Assembly (NCBI GenBank): GCA_023898805.1
Contig: CP060260.1
Span: forward strand, 62,001-126,000
Length of the DNA stretch: 64,000 nucleotides
Direction: 5' to 3'
Source: Rhodospirillales bacterium
GTDB lineage: Bacteria; Pseudomonadota; Alphaproteobacteria; Micavibrionales; UBA1664
Below the pieces are notes generated by a model. The model was not told the DNA's origin. It was given only the letters and a program-made list of their open reading frames with translations, and searched no databases. Each line of letters begins with the position of its first letter. The first letter of the stretch is position 1. Both the position numbers and the translations under genes were made by a program. Positions 8,251 through 17,781 of this stretch are shown piece after piece.

Positions 8251-8655
8251 ATGATGGAAAAAACAATCAACGCCGAGGTCGCGAACGACCTGCTCTCAAG
8301 GCAGGTGGTTGATTGTATTTTTCACGTTCATAGAAATTTGGGGCCCGGACTTTTGGAATCCGTTTACGAGCAGTGCCTTGCCCATACGCTCAGAAAAAGA
8401 GGGCTGGTTTGCGACCTTCAGAAAACATACCCCCTACGGTTTGATGATACCGTTATCGACACGGGTCTAAGACTGGACATGGTCATAGAAAATTCGATTG
8501 TCGTTGAATTGAAATCCATCGAAAAAATACTTCCGGTTCATGAATCCCAAATTCTCACTTATTTAAGGTTGTCGGGCATTCAGACGGGTTTTCTGGTTAA
8601 TTTTAATGTCCCGCTTATCAAGGATGGCCTGAAACGTTACGTGCGCTCGTCTTAG
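8251..8655 (+). CDS. GxxExxY protein (PD-(D/E)XK nuclease superfamily)
   Basis: A 134-residue protein of the GxxExxY family (PF13366-type). The name-giving motif is 'GLLESVY' (residues 33-39). The likely nuclease-fold active site is Asp76 with Glu86-Leu-Lys88 in 'VVELKS', so the PD-(D/E)XK triad is kept. The biological role of the family is not settled. The gene is clearly more AT-rich than pdhA and pdhB, has different codon use, and lacks a Shine-Dalgarno sequence. It lies between two mirrored repeat arrays inside the pdhA-pdhB junction, which points to acquisition as a unit. Confidence 0.88.
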   Translation: MMEKTINAEVANDLLSRQVVDCIFHVHRNLGPGLLESVYEQCLAHTLRKRGLVCDLQKTYPLRFDDTVIDTGLRLDMVIENSIVVELKSIEKILPVHESQILTYLRLSGIQTGFLVNFNVPLIKDGLKRYVRSS

Positions 8656-8688
8656 CGTTACTCAGCGGTTCTTCGCGCCCTTAGCGGT
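8651..8688 (-). repeat. Right arm of mirrored heptad array flanking the GxxExxY gene
   Basis: Inverted counterpart of the array at 8210-8247: heptads CTTAGCG, CTCAGCG, CTTCGCG and CTTAGCG start at 8651, 8661, 8671 and 8680, with spacing 10, 10 and 9, the exact mirror of the left arm. The perfect 14-base inverted match is 8675-8688 against 8210-8223. The first five bases overlap the stop codon region of the enclosed gene. The GAGG at 8697-8700, just beyond the arm, serves as ribosome-binding sequence of pdhB. Confidence 0.85.
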
Positions 8689-8706
8689 AAAAAAATGAGG
8701 TATTAA

Positions 8707-10131
8707 ATGGCTACGCAGATTCTGATGCCCGCGCTTTCTCCGACGATGACGGAAGGGAAGCTCGCCAAATGGACCAAGGCCGAGGGTGATAAAATCAAAC
8801 CGGGCGAGGTGATCGCCGAAATCGAAACCGACAAGGCGACGATGGAGGTCGAGGCCGTGGACGCCGGCGTTCTGGGTAAAATCCTGGTGCCCGCGGGCAC
8901 CGAGAACGTGGCCGTGAACACGCCCATCGCCATTCTGGTCGAAGCGGGCGAGAACGTTGAAAGCGTGGCCATTCCCGCGGCGTTAAGCGCGTGCGGGCGC
9001 CCCATGCCGGCCGACGCCCCCGCCATTGCATCCCCCACGCAGCAGGTCGCACAAGGCGCGGGCGCGCACGTCGCCGACCGCGATATCCTGTACGCGCAAG
9101 GCGCCATCATCGAACCGCCCGTTTTCGATGAATCCAGCTATGGCCGGAACGCAACCGCCATGACCGTGCGCGAGGCGCTGCGCGCCGGCATGTCCGAAGA
9201 AATGCGCCGCGACGAAGGCGTCTATCTGATGGGCGAGGAAGTGGCCCAGTACAACGGCGCCTATAAAATCTCGCAAGGCATGCTTGATGAATTCGGGGCG
9301 AAACGCGTGATCGACACGCCGATCACCGAACACGGCTTTGCCGGCCTAGCGGTCGGTTCGGCCTTTCGCGGCCTCAAGCCCATCGTCGAATTCATGACCA
9401 TGAACTTCGCGATGCAGGCCATCGACCACATCATCAACTCCGCCGCCAAGACGCTGTACATGGCGGGTGGCCAGCTTGGCTGCCCCATCGTTTTCCGCGG
9501 GCCGAACGGTGCCGCTTCGCGCGTCGCGGCCCAGCACTCCCAATGCTATGCCAGCTGGTACGGCCACATTCCCGGCCTCAAGGTCGTGGCCCCGTGGTCG
9601 GCCGCCGATGCCAAGGGCCTGATGAAGGCCGCGATCCGCGACCCCAACCCGGTGATCGTGCTGGAAAATGAAATCATGTATGGCCAGTCTTTTGAATGTC
9701 CGGCCAACGACGATTTCATCGTTCCGATCGGCCGCGCCCGGATCGAGCGTGAAGGAACCGACATCACCATCACCGCTTTTTCGATCATGGTCGGCAAGGC
9801 GCTGGCCGCCGCCGAGAAACTGGCCGAAATGGGCATTTCCGCCGAGGTGGTGAATTTGCGCACCATCCGCCCGCTGGACCGCTGGACCATTCTTGAAAGC
9901 GTCAAAAAAACCAGCCGTGTCCTGTCACTTGAGGAAGGCTGGCTTTATGCCGGCATCGGCGCCGAAATCGCCGCGCTGGTCAACGAACACGCCTTCGATT
10001 ACCTCGACGCGCCGGTCGCTCGCGTTGGCGCAAAGGACGTGCCGCTGCCTTACGCCGCCAACCTTGAAAAACTGGCCCTGCCGCAAATCGAGGATATCGT
10101 CGAAAGCGCCCGCGCCCTGTGTAACCGGTAA
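8707..10131 (+). CDS. pdhB: Pyruvate dehydrogenase E1 component, beta subunit, with lipoyl domain
   Basis: The 474-residue protein has an N-terminal lipoyl domain (about residues 1-80) with the lipoylated Lys in 'ETDKATMEVEAVD'. A Pro/Ala linker follows (about 85-130). The E1-beta transketolase-like domain (about 145-474) has 'VYLMGEEVAQYNGAYK', 'TPITEHGFAGLAVG', 'GPNGAASRVAAQHSQ' and 'LRTIRPLD'. A lipoyl domain on E1-beta is an alphaproteobacterial trait. The start lies six bases after a GAGG. A strong terminator follows, so pdhC is not read from the same transcript unless the terminator is bypassed. Confidence 0.96.
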   Translation: MATQILMPALSPTMTEGKLAKWTKAEGDKIKPGEVIAEIETDKATMEVEAVDAGVLGKILVPAGTENVAVNTPIAILVEAGENVESVAIPAALSACGRPMPADAPAIASPTQQVAQGAGAHVADRDILYAQGAIIEPPVFDESSYGRNATAMTVREALRAGMSEEMRRDEGVYLMGEEVAQYNGAYKISQGMLDEFGAKRVIDTPITEHGFAGLAVGSAFRGLKPIVEFMTMNFAMQAIDHIINSAAKTLYMAGGQLGCPIVFRGPNGAASRVAAQHSQCYASWYGHIPGLKVVAPWSAADAKGLMKAAIRDPNPVIVLENEIMYGQSFECPANDDFIVPIGRARIEREGTDITITAFSIMVGKALAAAEKLAEMGISAEVVNLRTIRPLDRWTILESVKKTSRVLSLEEGWLYAGIGAEIAALVNEHAFDYLDAPVARVGAKDVPLPYAANLEKLALPQIEDIVESARALCNR

Positions 10132-10147
10132 GCGCAGGCACCAAATA

Positions 10148-10174
10148 AAAAGCCCCGGTATGTCCGGGGCTTTT
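10148..10174. terminator. Bidirectional intrinsic terminator after pdhB
   Basis: An 11-bp perfect stem (10148-10158 with 10164-10174) surrounds a 5-base loop. The core is GCCCCGG/CCGGGGC, with A-runs on the left and T-runs on the right, so it can work in both directions. It lies 17 bases after the pdhB stop and closes the pdhA-pdhB unit. Confidence 0.88.
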
Positions 10175-10407
10175 AAAATCACAGCACAAAAAATGCTCAA
10201 ATACGATTTGCGCGCGCATCCGCGCCTTTGCGCTGTTGCTGCTTAAGCCTGCCGGCCATATCTGCAATCTTTCTAAGGTTACGAAAAATGAAAGAGGGCC
10301 ACAGTAAAACGATCAAGCTTTTGAAGTCAAAATTTAATCTTGGAATTTTTTCGCTTTTTCGCGCAGGATTATCGCCAACATTATAAAAACAAAACTTTGC
10401 TTGGTTC
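10175..10407. other. Intergenic region with a doubtful minus-strand ORF
   Basis: The gap between pdhB and the permease is AT-richer than its surroundings. A minus-strand open frame of up to 82 codons (stop at 10197, GTG at 10445) encodes a short hydrophobic stretch, 'LIVLLWPSFIFRNL', followed by a basic tail. The bidirectional terminator at 10148-10174 would suit a convergent gene here. The start is unclear and would overlap the permease gene, so it is not called as a gene. Confidence 0.25.
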
Positions 10408-11373
10408 GTGATCGAGATTTTTACCACCTTTGCCAACGCCGTCACCTACGATCTTTTGCAGGCTGACCGCGAAACACCCTTGGCTGAAGCGGTGCATTTT
10501 TTCGTTGAGGATACGACAAAGATATTCTTCCTGCTGACGTCTTTGATGCTGATCGTCGGATTTTTGCGGTCCTGGGTTTCGCCGGAAAAAATCCGCCGCT
10601 GGTTGGAGGGAAAGCCAAGAATGATCGCTTACCTGCTGGCGCTTATTCTGGGTGCGGTTACGCCGTTTTGCTCCTGTTCGTCCATACCCCTGTTCATTGC
10701 GTTCTTAAGTTCCGGCATCCCGCTTGGCGTGACGATGGCGTTTTTGATTACATCCCCGATGGTCAATGAGGTCGCGGCCGCCTTGTTTGGCGAAATGATC
10801 GGCTGGCGCTTTACGCTGGCTTATGTCGGAGTCGGCATGATGACCGGCATGATCGGCGGGGTGTTGATTGACGCCCTGAAGCTGGAAAAATGGGTTGAGC
10901 CGTTTGTTTACGCCGCTCAAAAAACGCAAGACGGCCTGAACGCGCTAAAACCGACCCTTCAAAAACGCTTTCGCCACGCATGGGATGAAACGGCCGATAT
11001 TCTCAAACGTGTCTGGCGCTATGTCCTTGTCGGTGTCGGGATTGGGGCGTTTATTCACGGCTTCGTGCCGCAGGAATGGTTTATCGAACACGCAGGCGCA
11101 GACAATCTGCTTGCAGTGCCGGTGGCAGTCATTGCAGCCATACCGCTTTATTCAAATGCAACCGGTATTGTGCCTGTCGCGCAAGTGCTGATCGCCAAGG
11201 GGCTTCCCGTCGGTACGACGCTGGCCTTTATCATGAGCACCGTTGCCATTTCCCTGCCTGAGCTTGTGATTTTAAGAAAGGTGCTCAAGGCGCAAATGCT
11301 GGCCTTTTTCGTGATTTATCTGGCGCTGGCTTTTATAATCGTGGGCTATGGATTTAACTGGCTGTACCAATAA
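10408..11373 (+). CDS. Predicted permease, PF03773 (YraQ/ArsP-like)
   Basis: A 321-residue polytopic membrane protein with about eight hydrophobic segments. The hallmarks of the family are present: the Cys motif 'GAVTPFCSCSSIPLF' (about residues 82-96), 'LITSPMVNEVA' and, in the second half, 'PLYSNATGIVPVAQVL'. Some members of this family export organoarsenicals or other toxic compounds, but the substrate cannot be told here. The GTG start lacks a clear Shine-Dalgarno sequence. It stands between pdhB and pdhC and has no functional link to them, so it is probably an insertion. Confidence 0.85.
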   Translation: MIEIFTTFANAVTYDLLQADRETPLAEAVHFFVEDTTKIFFLLTSLMLIVGFLRSWVSPEKIRRWLEGKPRMIAYLLALILGAVTPFCSCSSIPLFIAFLSSGIPLGVTMAFLITSPMVNEVAAALFGEMIGWRFTLAYVGVGMMTGMIGGVLIDALKLEKWVEPFVYAAQKTQDGLNALKPTLQKRFRHAWDETADILKRVWRYVLVGVGIGAFIHGFVPQEWFIEHAGADNLLAVPVAVIAAIPLYSNATGIVPVAQVLIAKGLPVGTTLAFIMSTVAISLPELVILRKVLKAQMLAFFVIYLALAFIIVGYGFNWLYQ

Positions 11374-11388
11374 CGGCACGCAGGCTCC

Positions 11389-11727
11389 TTATGCGGATTT
11401 AGGCGCGAAATGCCGGGCTTGCAACGCCGCGATAACGCCCGCGTGGACGCCGTCATTTACAAGGCCACGACCTGTCAGGCCAAGAAACAGATGTGTTTTC
11501 TTGACGCCGGTCACGGCACCGTTCAGGGCCTCGGCCAGTGTCTCCGCATCCGGATAAAGCCCGCTTGCAATGGCGGCCGCACCAATATCCTTCAAATCCG
11601 CGCCTTGTTGTCCCAACGCGTTAAAAAGGATGCTAGGATCGACTTCACGCACATCAACCGCCTGAGGCCGCGTTTCAAGAAGCCTCGCTATTGGGGAAGG
11701 TGGTTTTTTCTGATTTTTCTTAGCCAT
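11389..11727 (-). CDS. Hypothetical protein, 112 aa
   Basis: An unrecognised protein with a Lys/Pro-rich N-terminus (about residues 1-14) and an Ala/Gly-rich body containing 'HLFLGLTGRGLVNDGVHAGV'. It has no signal peptide and no membrane helix. It lies on the minus strand, converging with the permease gene (16-base gap) and divergent from pdhC. With the permease it forms the block that separates pdhB from pdhC. Confidence 0.55.
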   Translation of the reverse strand: MAKKNQKKPPSPIARLLETRPQAVDVREVDPSILFNALGQQGADLKDIGAAAIASGLYPDAETLAEALNGAVTGVKKTHLFLGLTGRGLVNDGVHAGVIAALQARHFAPKSA

Positions 11728-11744
11728 TGCAACACGCTTTCTAA

Positions 11745-11773
11745 TTGTGACTTTCGCGCGGATTGTTTAAATA
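11745..11773 (+). promoter_or_regulatory. Candidate promoter for pdhC
   Basis: TTGTGA (11745-11750) is followed after 17 bases by TAAATA (11768-11773), giving a reasonable sigma-70-like promoter about 50 bases upstream of the pdhC ATG. A promoter is needed here because the pdhA-pdhB unit ends in a strong terminator and the region between carries an opposite-strand gene. Assigned by eye only. Confidence 0.35.
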
Positions 11774-11825
11774 TCCGCACCAGCTACCAGCCTAGCCTCA
11801 AGATTTACATATTGCAAGGTTTATC

Positions 11826-13118
11826 ATGCCCATTTCCATCCTGATGCCCGCCCTGTCCCCGACCATGACCGAAGGCAAACTGGCCAAGTGGACCAAGAAG
11901 GAAGGCGACAAAATCAAACCCGGCGAGGTCATCGCCGAAATCGAAACCGACAAGGCGACGATGGAGGTCGAGGCCGTGGATTCGGGCGTGATCGGCAAAA
12001 TCCTGGTCCCCGCCGGCACGGACGGAGTCCCGGTCAACAAGCTGATCGCCGTGCTGCTGGAGGACGGGGAGGACAAGGGCGCGATCGACGCCTTTCTTGC
12101 CAATGACAATACAAAAGGGGCCGCCAAAACACCTGCCGCAACACCGGCCGCGACACCGGCTGCGCCCGCCACCGCCAACCCGGCAACCGTACCGACGTCT
12201 AATATGGGCACCGCATCAACTTCCCGCGTCTTCGCCACCCCGCTGGCCCGCCGCATCGCCAAGGACAGCGGCATCGATATTGCAACCGTCCGCGGCACCG
12301 GCCCCAACGGTCGCATCACCCGCGCGGATGTGGAGAAGGGGCCCTCCGCCCCGGCATCAGCCGTGCCGCAAGCGGCCGTCCAGCGTCCGGCATCAGCCGG
12401 TTCGGCTCGTCAACTGGCCGATGCGCTGGGCATGGGGTACGAAGCGCAGGCGATCAGCGGCATGCGCAAAACCATCGCCGCGCGCCTGTCGGAATCCAAA
12501 CAGACCATCCCGCATTTTTACCTGACCGCCGATTGCCGCATCGACGCGCTGCTGGCTGCCCGCAAGCAGATCAACGATAACGCCAAGGACAAAATCAAAC
12601 TCTCGGTCAACGACTTCGTGATCAAGGCTGTGGCCGCCGCGTTGATGCGCGTGCCCGCCGCGAACATGGCGTGGTCGGATACCGAGGTTTTGCAATATAA
12701 AAACGCCGATATTTCGGTCGCGGTCGCGACACCCGCGGGCCTGATTACGCCCATCGTCAAGGCGGCGGAAAGCAAGGGACTGGCGCAGATTTCGGCAGAA
12801 ATGAAAGATTTGGCCGCGCGCGCGCGCGACGGCAAGCTCAAGCCCGTCGAATATCAGGGCGGTACGTTCTCGGTCTCCAATCTGGGCATGTACGGGATCA
12901 AAGATTTCGCGGCCATCATCAACCCGCCGCAGGCCTGTATCCTCGCGGTCGGCGCAGGGGTGGAACAGCCCGTGGTTGAGGATGGAAAAATCGTGATCGG
13001 CACCGTGATGTCGGTGACGCTTTCGGTCGATCACCGCGTCGTCGACGGCGCGGTCGGCGCGGAATTCCTCAAAGCCTTCAGGGAATGCATCGAAAATCCC
13101 GTGATGATGCTGGTGTGA
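11826..13118 (+). CDS. pdhC: Dihydrolipoyllysine acetyltransferase (PDH E2)
   Basis: E2 is the core of the pyruvate dehydrogenase complex and transfers the acetyl group from lipoyl-Lys to CoA. The 430-residue protein has one lipoyl domain (about residues 1-80, Lys in 'ETDKATMEVE') and an Ala/Pro/Thr linker. A peripheral-subunit-binding domain follows (about 135-172, 'FATPLARRIAKDSGID', 'GPNGRITRADV'). The catalytic domain (about 200-430) has the active-site motif 'DHRVVDGAVGAEFL'. Fifty bases of its lipoyl-domain DNA are identical to pdhB. A weak AAGG precedes the ATG. Confidence 0.96.
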   Translation: MPISILMPALSPTMTEGKLAKWTKKEGDKIKPGEVIAEIETDKATMEVEAVDSGVIGKILVPAGTDGVPVNKLIAVLLEDGEDKGAIDAFLANDNTKGAAKTPAATPAATPAAPATANPATVPTSNMGTASTSRVFATPLARRIAKDSGIDIATVRGTGPNGRITRADVEKGPSAPASAVPQAAVQRPASAGSARQLADALGMGYEAQAISGMRKTIAARLSESKQTIPHFYLTADCRIDALLAARKQINDNAKDKIKLSVNDFVIKAVAAALMRVPAANMAWSDTEVLQYKNADISVAVATPAGLITPIVKAAESKGLAQISAEMKDLAARARDGKLKPVEYQGGTFSVSNLGMYGIKDFAAIINPPQACILAVGAGVEQPVVEDGKIVIGTVMSVTLSVDHRVVDGAVGAEFLKAFRECIENPVMMLV

Positions 13119-13125
13119 CGAAGAA

Positions 13126-14045
13126 ATGATGCGGGTCAGCTGGCAAACGCTTGAGCACGACGGCCTGTCCGTCGAGGCGCAGATCTTTTCTCCCGCCGTG
13201 GACACAAGCGAGGTCGTGCTGCTGTGCCCCGGTTTCCCTGGCGCGGGCGCATCCCGTTTTGAACAGCGCCATGCCGCGACCATCGTGCACGAAGGCTATG
13301 CCCTTGCGGTGCTGCGCCATGCCGGAACCCGCTTCGATTCACCCACCGCGCCCTTCATGATCAACAACGCCCACCGGCTGATGGTCGCGCGGCAAAAAAA
13401 CCAGACGCTTCTGGGTGATGCACCGGGCACGATCGAAGGCTGGCTGCGCGAACCGTTGCCCGCGCTTCATGCCCTGAGTGAACGTTATAGCCGCATTCAC
13501 GTCATCGGCAATTCCTTCGGCGCTTTATCGGCCCTGTGGTCGCTGACCACGCCGAGCGCGCCGCTCAATCGCGTTGCCACGCTGATCCTGCTGGCGGGGG
13601 CGCAAGGCATCAGTGACGGCACGCCGCTGGACATCATGCGTATCTGGCAACCGCAATTCATGATGCTGCCCACCGTGACCGACAAGGTGTCGCTGGAATC
13701 GCCCGCCCGCGCGTATCAGACCCTTGCGGACGTGTACGCGCAACTGCCCGAACGGGTAAAAGCATCCCTGCCGGAACACATTCCTCTGCGCTATCTGGTG
13801 GTGCAGAACGACGAAATCCTGCGTCCTTCGGACACCGAACGCTTTCAAGCCGCCATCGGCGGCCGGGGCGAGGTTGTTCTGGACACCATCGACCATGCCC
13901 GTCCGGCCCATGAGCTTATGGCCCACGACATGCCAGATTACCCGACCGAATACATCATCGACTTGCTCCAGAAAATTTCACCAGGCGGTGGGCTGGCGTC
14001 CGTCCCGCCCGGCTGGGATAAAAAACCGGAAGAAAAGAAAAAATC

Positions 14046-14049
<4 letters not shown>
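13126..14049 (+). CDS. Alpha/beta-hydrolase fold protein between E2 and E3 genes
   Basis: The 307-residue protein has the alpha/beta-hydrolase layout: 'LLCPGFPGAGAS' (oxyanion-hole region), the nucleophile elbow 'GNSFGA' (Ser near residue 128) and a C-terminal acid/His region with 'RYLVVQNDEILRPSDTE' and 'DTIDHARPAHE'. The substrate is unknown; an esterase, thioesterase or peptidase role is possible. It begins 7 bases after pdhC and its stop overlaps lpd by ATGA, so it is translated within the pdhC-lpd unit. Two consecutive ATG codons open the frame. Confidence 0.8.
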
Positions 14050-15446
<1,397 letters not shown>

Positions 15447-15453
15447 TAGAAAC

Positions 15454-15470
15454 TTGACTATTTATGTCAA
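15454..15470. promoter_or_regulatory. Short inverted repeat after lpd (possible operator)
   Basis: TTGAC-N7-GTCAA lies 8 bases after the lpd stop, in an AT-rich stretch that could also act as promoter for the next gene. The 7-base spacer does not fit an FNR box (N4). No binding protein can be assigned. Confidence 0.25.
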
Positions 15471-15544
15471 ATAAGATACTGGGATAACGCGAAACAAACA
15501 CCGCGCTGCGCGGGCACTGAGTGAACCGGACAAAGCCAAAAACG

Positions 15545-16216
15545 ATGCGCACACTCAAATTAACCGATCCATCCGGACATGCCGTGTCCGTGGTGCTGGG
15601 GGATAACTTCGATGCGGTTTCCCGCAAGGCGGAGTTACAGCCAGACCTGACGGAAATCGCATTCGGCCTGAAAATCGCGGCCGCGCATCTGGAAGGGGTG
15701 AAGGCTGCCTTCAACGCCCGTTCCCTGCAAATCGTCGCTGGCGAAAGGGTGTTCGGGTGGCGCAATGACATGACGCTGCGCAGGCAGGGCATCGAAATCC
15801 GCGATACGGCGGCCGCGCCGCTGCCACAGCGGACGAATCCATGGATCGATCTTGGCGCCCATACCGAAATCGACGTCACGCGCGTTTATTACGCAGGCCC
15901 TTCGAAAAGGCATTTTCAGGACGTGCTGCAAACCCCGGCGGAAATCAGCAAGGCGCTGCACGACGGGCAAGACGACCTGCACGCGCCGCTGGGGCAGGGC
16001 AGGTACCACGAACGGGTAAAAGGATGTCTGGCCAGCTTTACCAGCGCGGCGGAGCTGGAATTAAAAGATTACGCACTGGCCTGCGCACGCGCGCGCTCCG
16101 AACCGGTATCCAGTCACCTAAATCCAGCCAAACGGGTAATGGCCATAATCGCTTGGGCTGTGTCCGGGTTCCGGCACGCGCAGGCCCAGCCACCGTCCGC
16201 CGTGCGCTTCCATTGA
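15545..16216 (+). CDS. Hypothetical protein, 223 aa
   Basis: An unrecognised cytoplasmic-looking protein. The N-terminal third (about residues 1-80) alternates hydrophobic and charged residues and may form a beta/alpha domain ('TLKLTDPSGHAVSVVLGDNF'). The middle has 'WIDLGAHTEIDVTRVYYAGPSKRHF'. A GTG at 15521 is an alternative start. Its last 34 codons overlap the end of a convergent lipoprotein gene by 103 bases, which is unusual and suggests that the C-terminus is an extension through a lost stop. Confidence 0.55.
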   Translation: MRTLKLTDPSGHAVSVVLGDNFDAVSRKAELQPDLTEIAFGLKIAAAHLEGVKAAFNARSLQIVAGERVFGWRNDMTLRRQGIEIRDTAAAPLPQRTNPWIDLGAHTEIDVTRVYYAGPSKRHFQDVLQTPAEISKALHDGQDDLHAPLGQGRYHERVKGCLASFTSAAELELKDYALACARARSEPVSSHLNPAKRVMAIIAWAVSGFRHAQAQPPSAVRFH

Positions 16217-16383
16217 TCACGCGGCAGGTCGCAATCCGGTAAATCCTCATCCGCCTTTACGGCAGAATCGCGTGCCGTCGAACCTGCGGTCATATCGGGA
16301 CCGCTGACATCCCGCGCACACCCTGTCAGAACGCCCACGCCAAAAACCACGGCCGCCAGAGGACGCAAAGAACACAACTTCAT
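16114..16383 (-). CDS. Small putative lipoprotein
   Basis: An 89-residue protein with a type II signal peptide: 'MKLCSLRPLAAVVFGVGVL' ending in the lipobox 'LTGC' (Cys about residue 22). The mature part is short and has a C-terminal Trp/Cys motif, 'GGWACACRNPDTAQ'. ATG 16383 is preceded by GGGGG at a good distance; an in-frame upstream start (16419) would spoil the signal peptide. It converges with and overlaps the preceding gene by 103 bases. Function unknown; a membrane-anchored periplasmic protein is inferred. Confidence 0.65.
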   Translation of the reverse strand: MKLCSLRPLAAVVFGVGVLTGCARDVSGPDMTAGSTARDSAVKADEDLPDCDLPRDQWKRTADGGWACACRNPDTAQAIMAITRLAGFR

Positions 16384-16506
16384 GATTTTCCCCCGAATAG
16401 AAATATCGGATGCGTGCATTATACCAGATTCTAAATTTATGGTAATGCCAAAATCGCAACGGTGAAATACGTGGTTTTCCCCCGCGCCCTAAGTTAAATA
16501 TCCCGC

Positions 16507-17460
16507 ATGACCTATAACCCGGACCTTCTCAACCCCGCGCGCCGCCACCCGGAAAAGCAGAAAAACCCGGACCGCCCCGCCGGCAAAAAACCGGACTGGA
16601 TCCGCGTGCGCGCCCCCGGCGGCGCCGTGTATGACGAAACCCGCGACATCGTCAAAAAACTGCATTTGACCACGGTGTGTGAGGAAGCGGGCTGCCCCAA
16701 TATCGGCGAATGCTGGCAAAAGCGCCACGCCACCTTCATGATCATGGGCGAGATCTGCACCCGCGCCTGCGCCTTTTGCAACGTCGCGACCGGCAAGCCA
16801 GATGCGCTGAACGACATGGAGCCGACCAAGGTCGCGGTGGCGGTCCAGAAAATGGGGTTGAACCATGTCGTCATCACCTCGGTCGATCGCGACGATCTGG
16901 ACGACGGCGGCGCCGCGCATTTCGTCAGGACGATCGAGGAAATTCGTCGCCTTGCCCCTGGCACGACCATCGAAATCCTGACCCCCGATTTCAAGAACAA
17001 ATCCGGCGCGGTCGAAACCGTCGCCCGCGCGCGCCCCGATGTGTTCAACCACAACCTTGAAACCGTATTGCGCCTGTACCCGTCCGTCCGGCCCGGCGCG
17101 CGCTATCCCGTCTCGCTCGACCTTTTGCGTGCGGCCAAACAGGTTGATCCCGCGATTTTCACCAAATCAGGCATTATGGTGGGGTTGGGCGAAACGATTG
17201 AGGAAGTAGGGCAGGTGATGGACGATCTGCGCGCGGCGGACGTCGACTTCATCACCATCGGCCAGTATCTTCAGCCCACCCCCAAGCACCATCCCGTAAT
17301 GGATTTCGTCACGCCCGAACAATTCGCGGATTACGAGCGCATGGCCCGCGCCAAGGGGTTCTTGATGGTGTCGGCCAGTCCGTTGACCCGCTCCAGCCAC
17401 CACGCCGGGGCGGATTTTGAACGCCTTAAGGCCGCCCGTGCCGCACGCATGGCCGGTTAG
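16507..17460 (+). CDS. lipA: Lipoyl synthase
   Basis: LipA is a radical SAM enzyme that inserts two sulfurs into protein-bound octanoyl groups to make the lipoyl cofactor of PdhB and PdhC. The 317-residue protein has the auxiliary cluster Cys triad 'CEEAGCPNIGEC', the radical SAM motif 'CTRACAFC' and the C-terminal 'RSSHHAG' (usually RSSYHA), whose Ser ligates the sacrificial cluster. Its presence beside the PDH genes puts enzyme and cofactor supply together. No lipB is visible in the window. Confidence 0.96.
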   Translation: MTYNPDLLNPARRHPEKQKNPDRPAGKKPDWIRVRAPGGAVYDETRDIVKKLHLTTVCEEAGCPNIGECWQKRHATFMIMGEICTRACAFCNVATGKPDALNDMEPTKVAVAVQKMGLNHVVITSVDRDDLDDGGAAHFVRTIEEIRRLAPGTTIEILTPDFKNKSGAVETVARARPDVFNHNLETVLRLYPSVRPGARYPVSLDLLRAAKQVDPAIFTKSGIMVGLGETIEEVGQVMDDLRAADVDFITIGQYLQPTPKHHPVMDFVTPEQFADYERMARAKGFLMVSASPLTRSSHHAGADFERLKAARAARMAG

Positions 17461-17564
17461 CCGCTTAAACGCAACGTGTTTCTAAAAAGCATCGTCGCCC
17501 GTCCAGGGCCGGACGCAATTCCATAACCGTTCCCAAGCTTCTGGCGTTTCTTTTCTGCTTCGTC

Positions 17565-17622
17565 ATTACCCGCGCAGGCGGGTAATCCATCGTAAGAAAC
17601 GCTGAATATCCGTTATTCGGCG
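17565..17622. repeat. Two tandem extragenic hairpins
   Basis: The 321-base gap 17461-17781 holds no convincing gene but carries two hairpins. The first has a 9-bp perfect stem (ATTACCCGC at 17565-17573 with 17578-17586, loop GCAG). The second has a 9-bp stem with one G:T pair (17600-17608 with 17614-17622, loop TCCGT). Neither is followed by a T-run, so they are not typical terminators. The first resembles the GTCATT-CCCGC-GCGGG-AATCC extragenic palindromes common in Proteobacteria. Confidence 0.55.
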
Positions 17623-17781
17623 TGATGGACCGGCTCGATATTGCTGGTAGCCACTTATATGTTTGAGCCACGACGATCCCACAGCGACACTCCGCCGCAC
17701 CTCGGAAACTGGACATAATATTAAGCCTCCCCTTATAAAAACAACATAGCGTTATGACAAAAAAACAACGGAGTGTGTGCT

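Noticed and set aside
15454..15470. FNR/Anr box after lpd
   Set aside because: The inverted repeat TTGAC-N7-GTCAA has the wrong spacer and an altered half-site for FNR.
17465..17716. Minus-strand ORF of 83 codons between lipA and the lipoprotein gene
   Set aside because: It runs through the hairpin repeats, has no ribosome-binding sequence and no family similarity that I can see.
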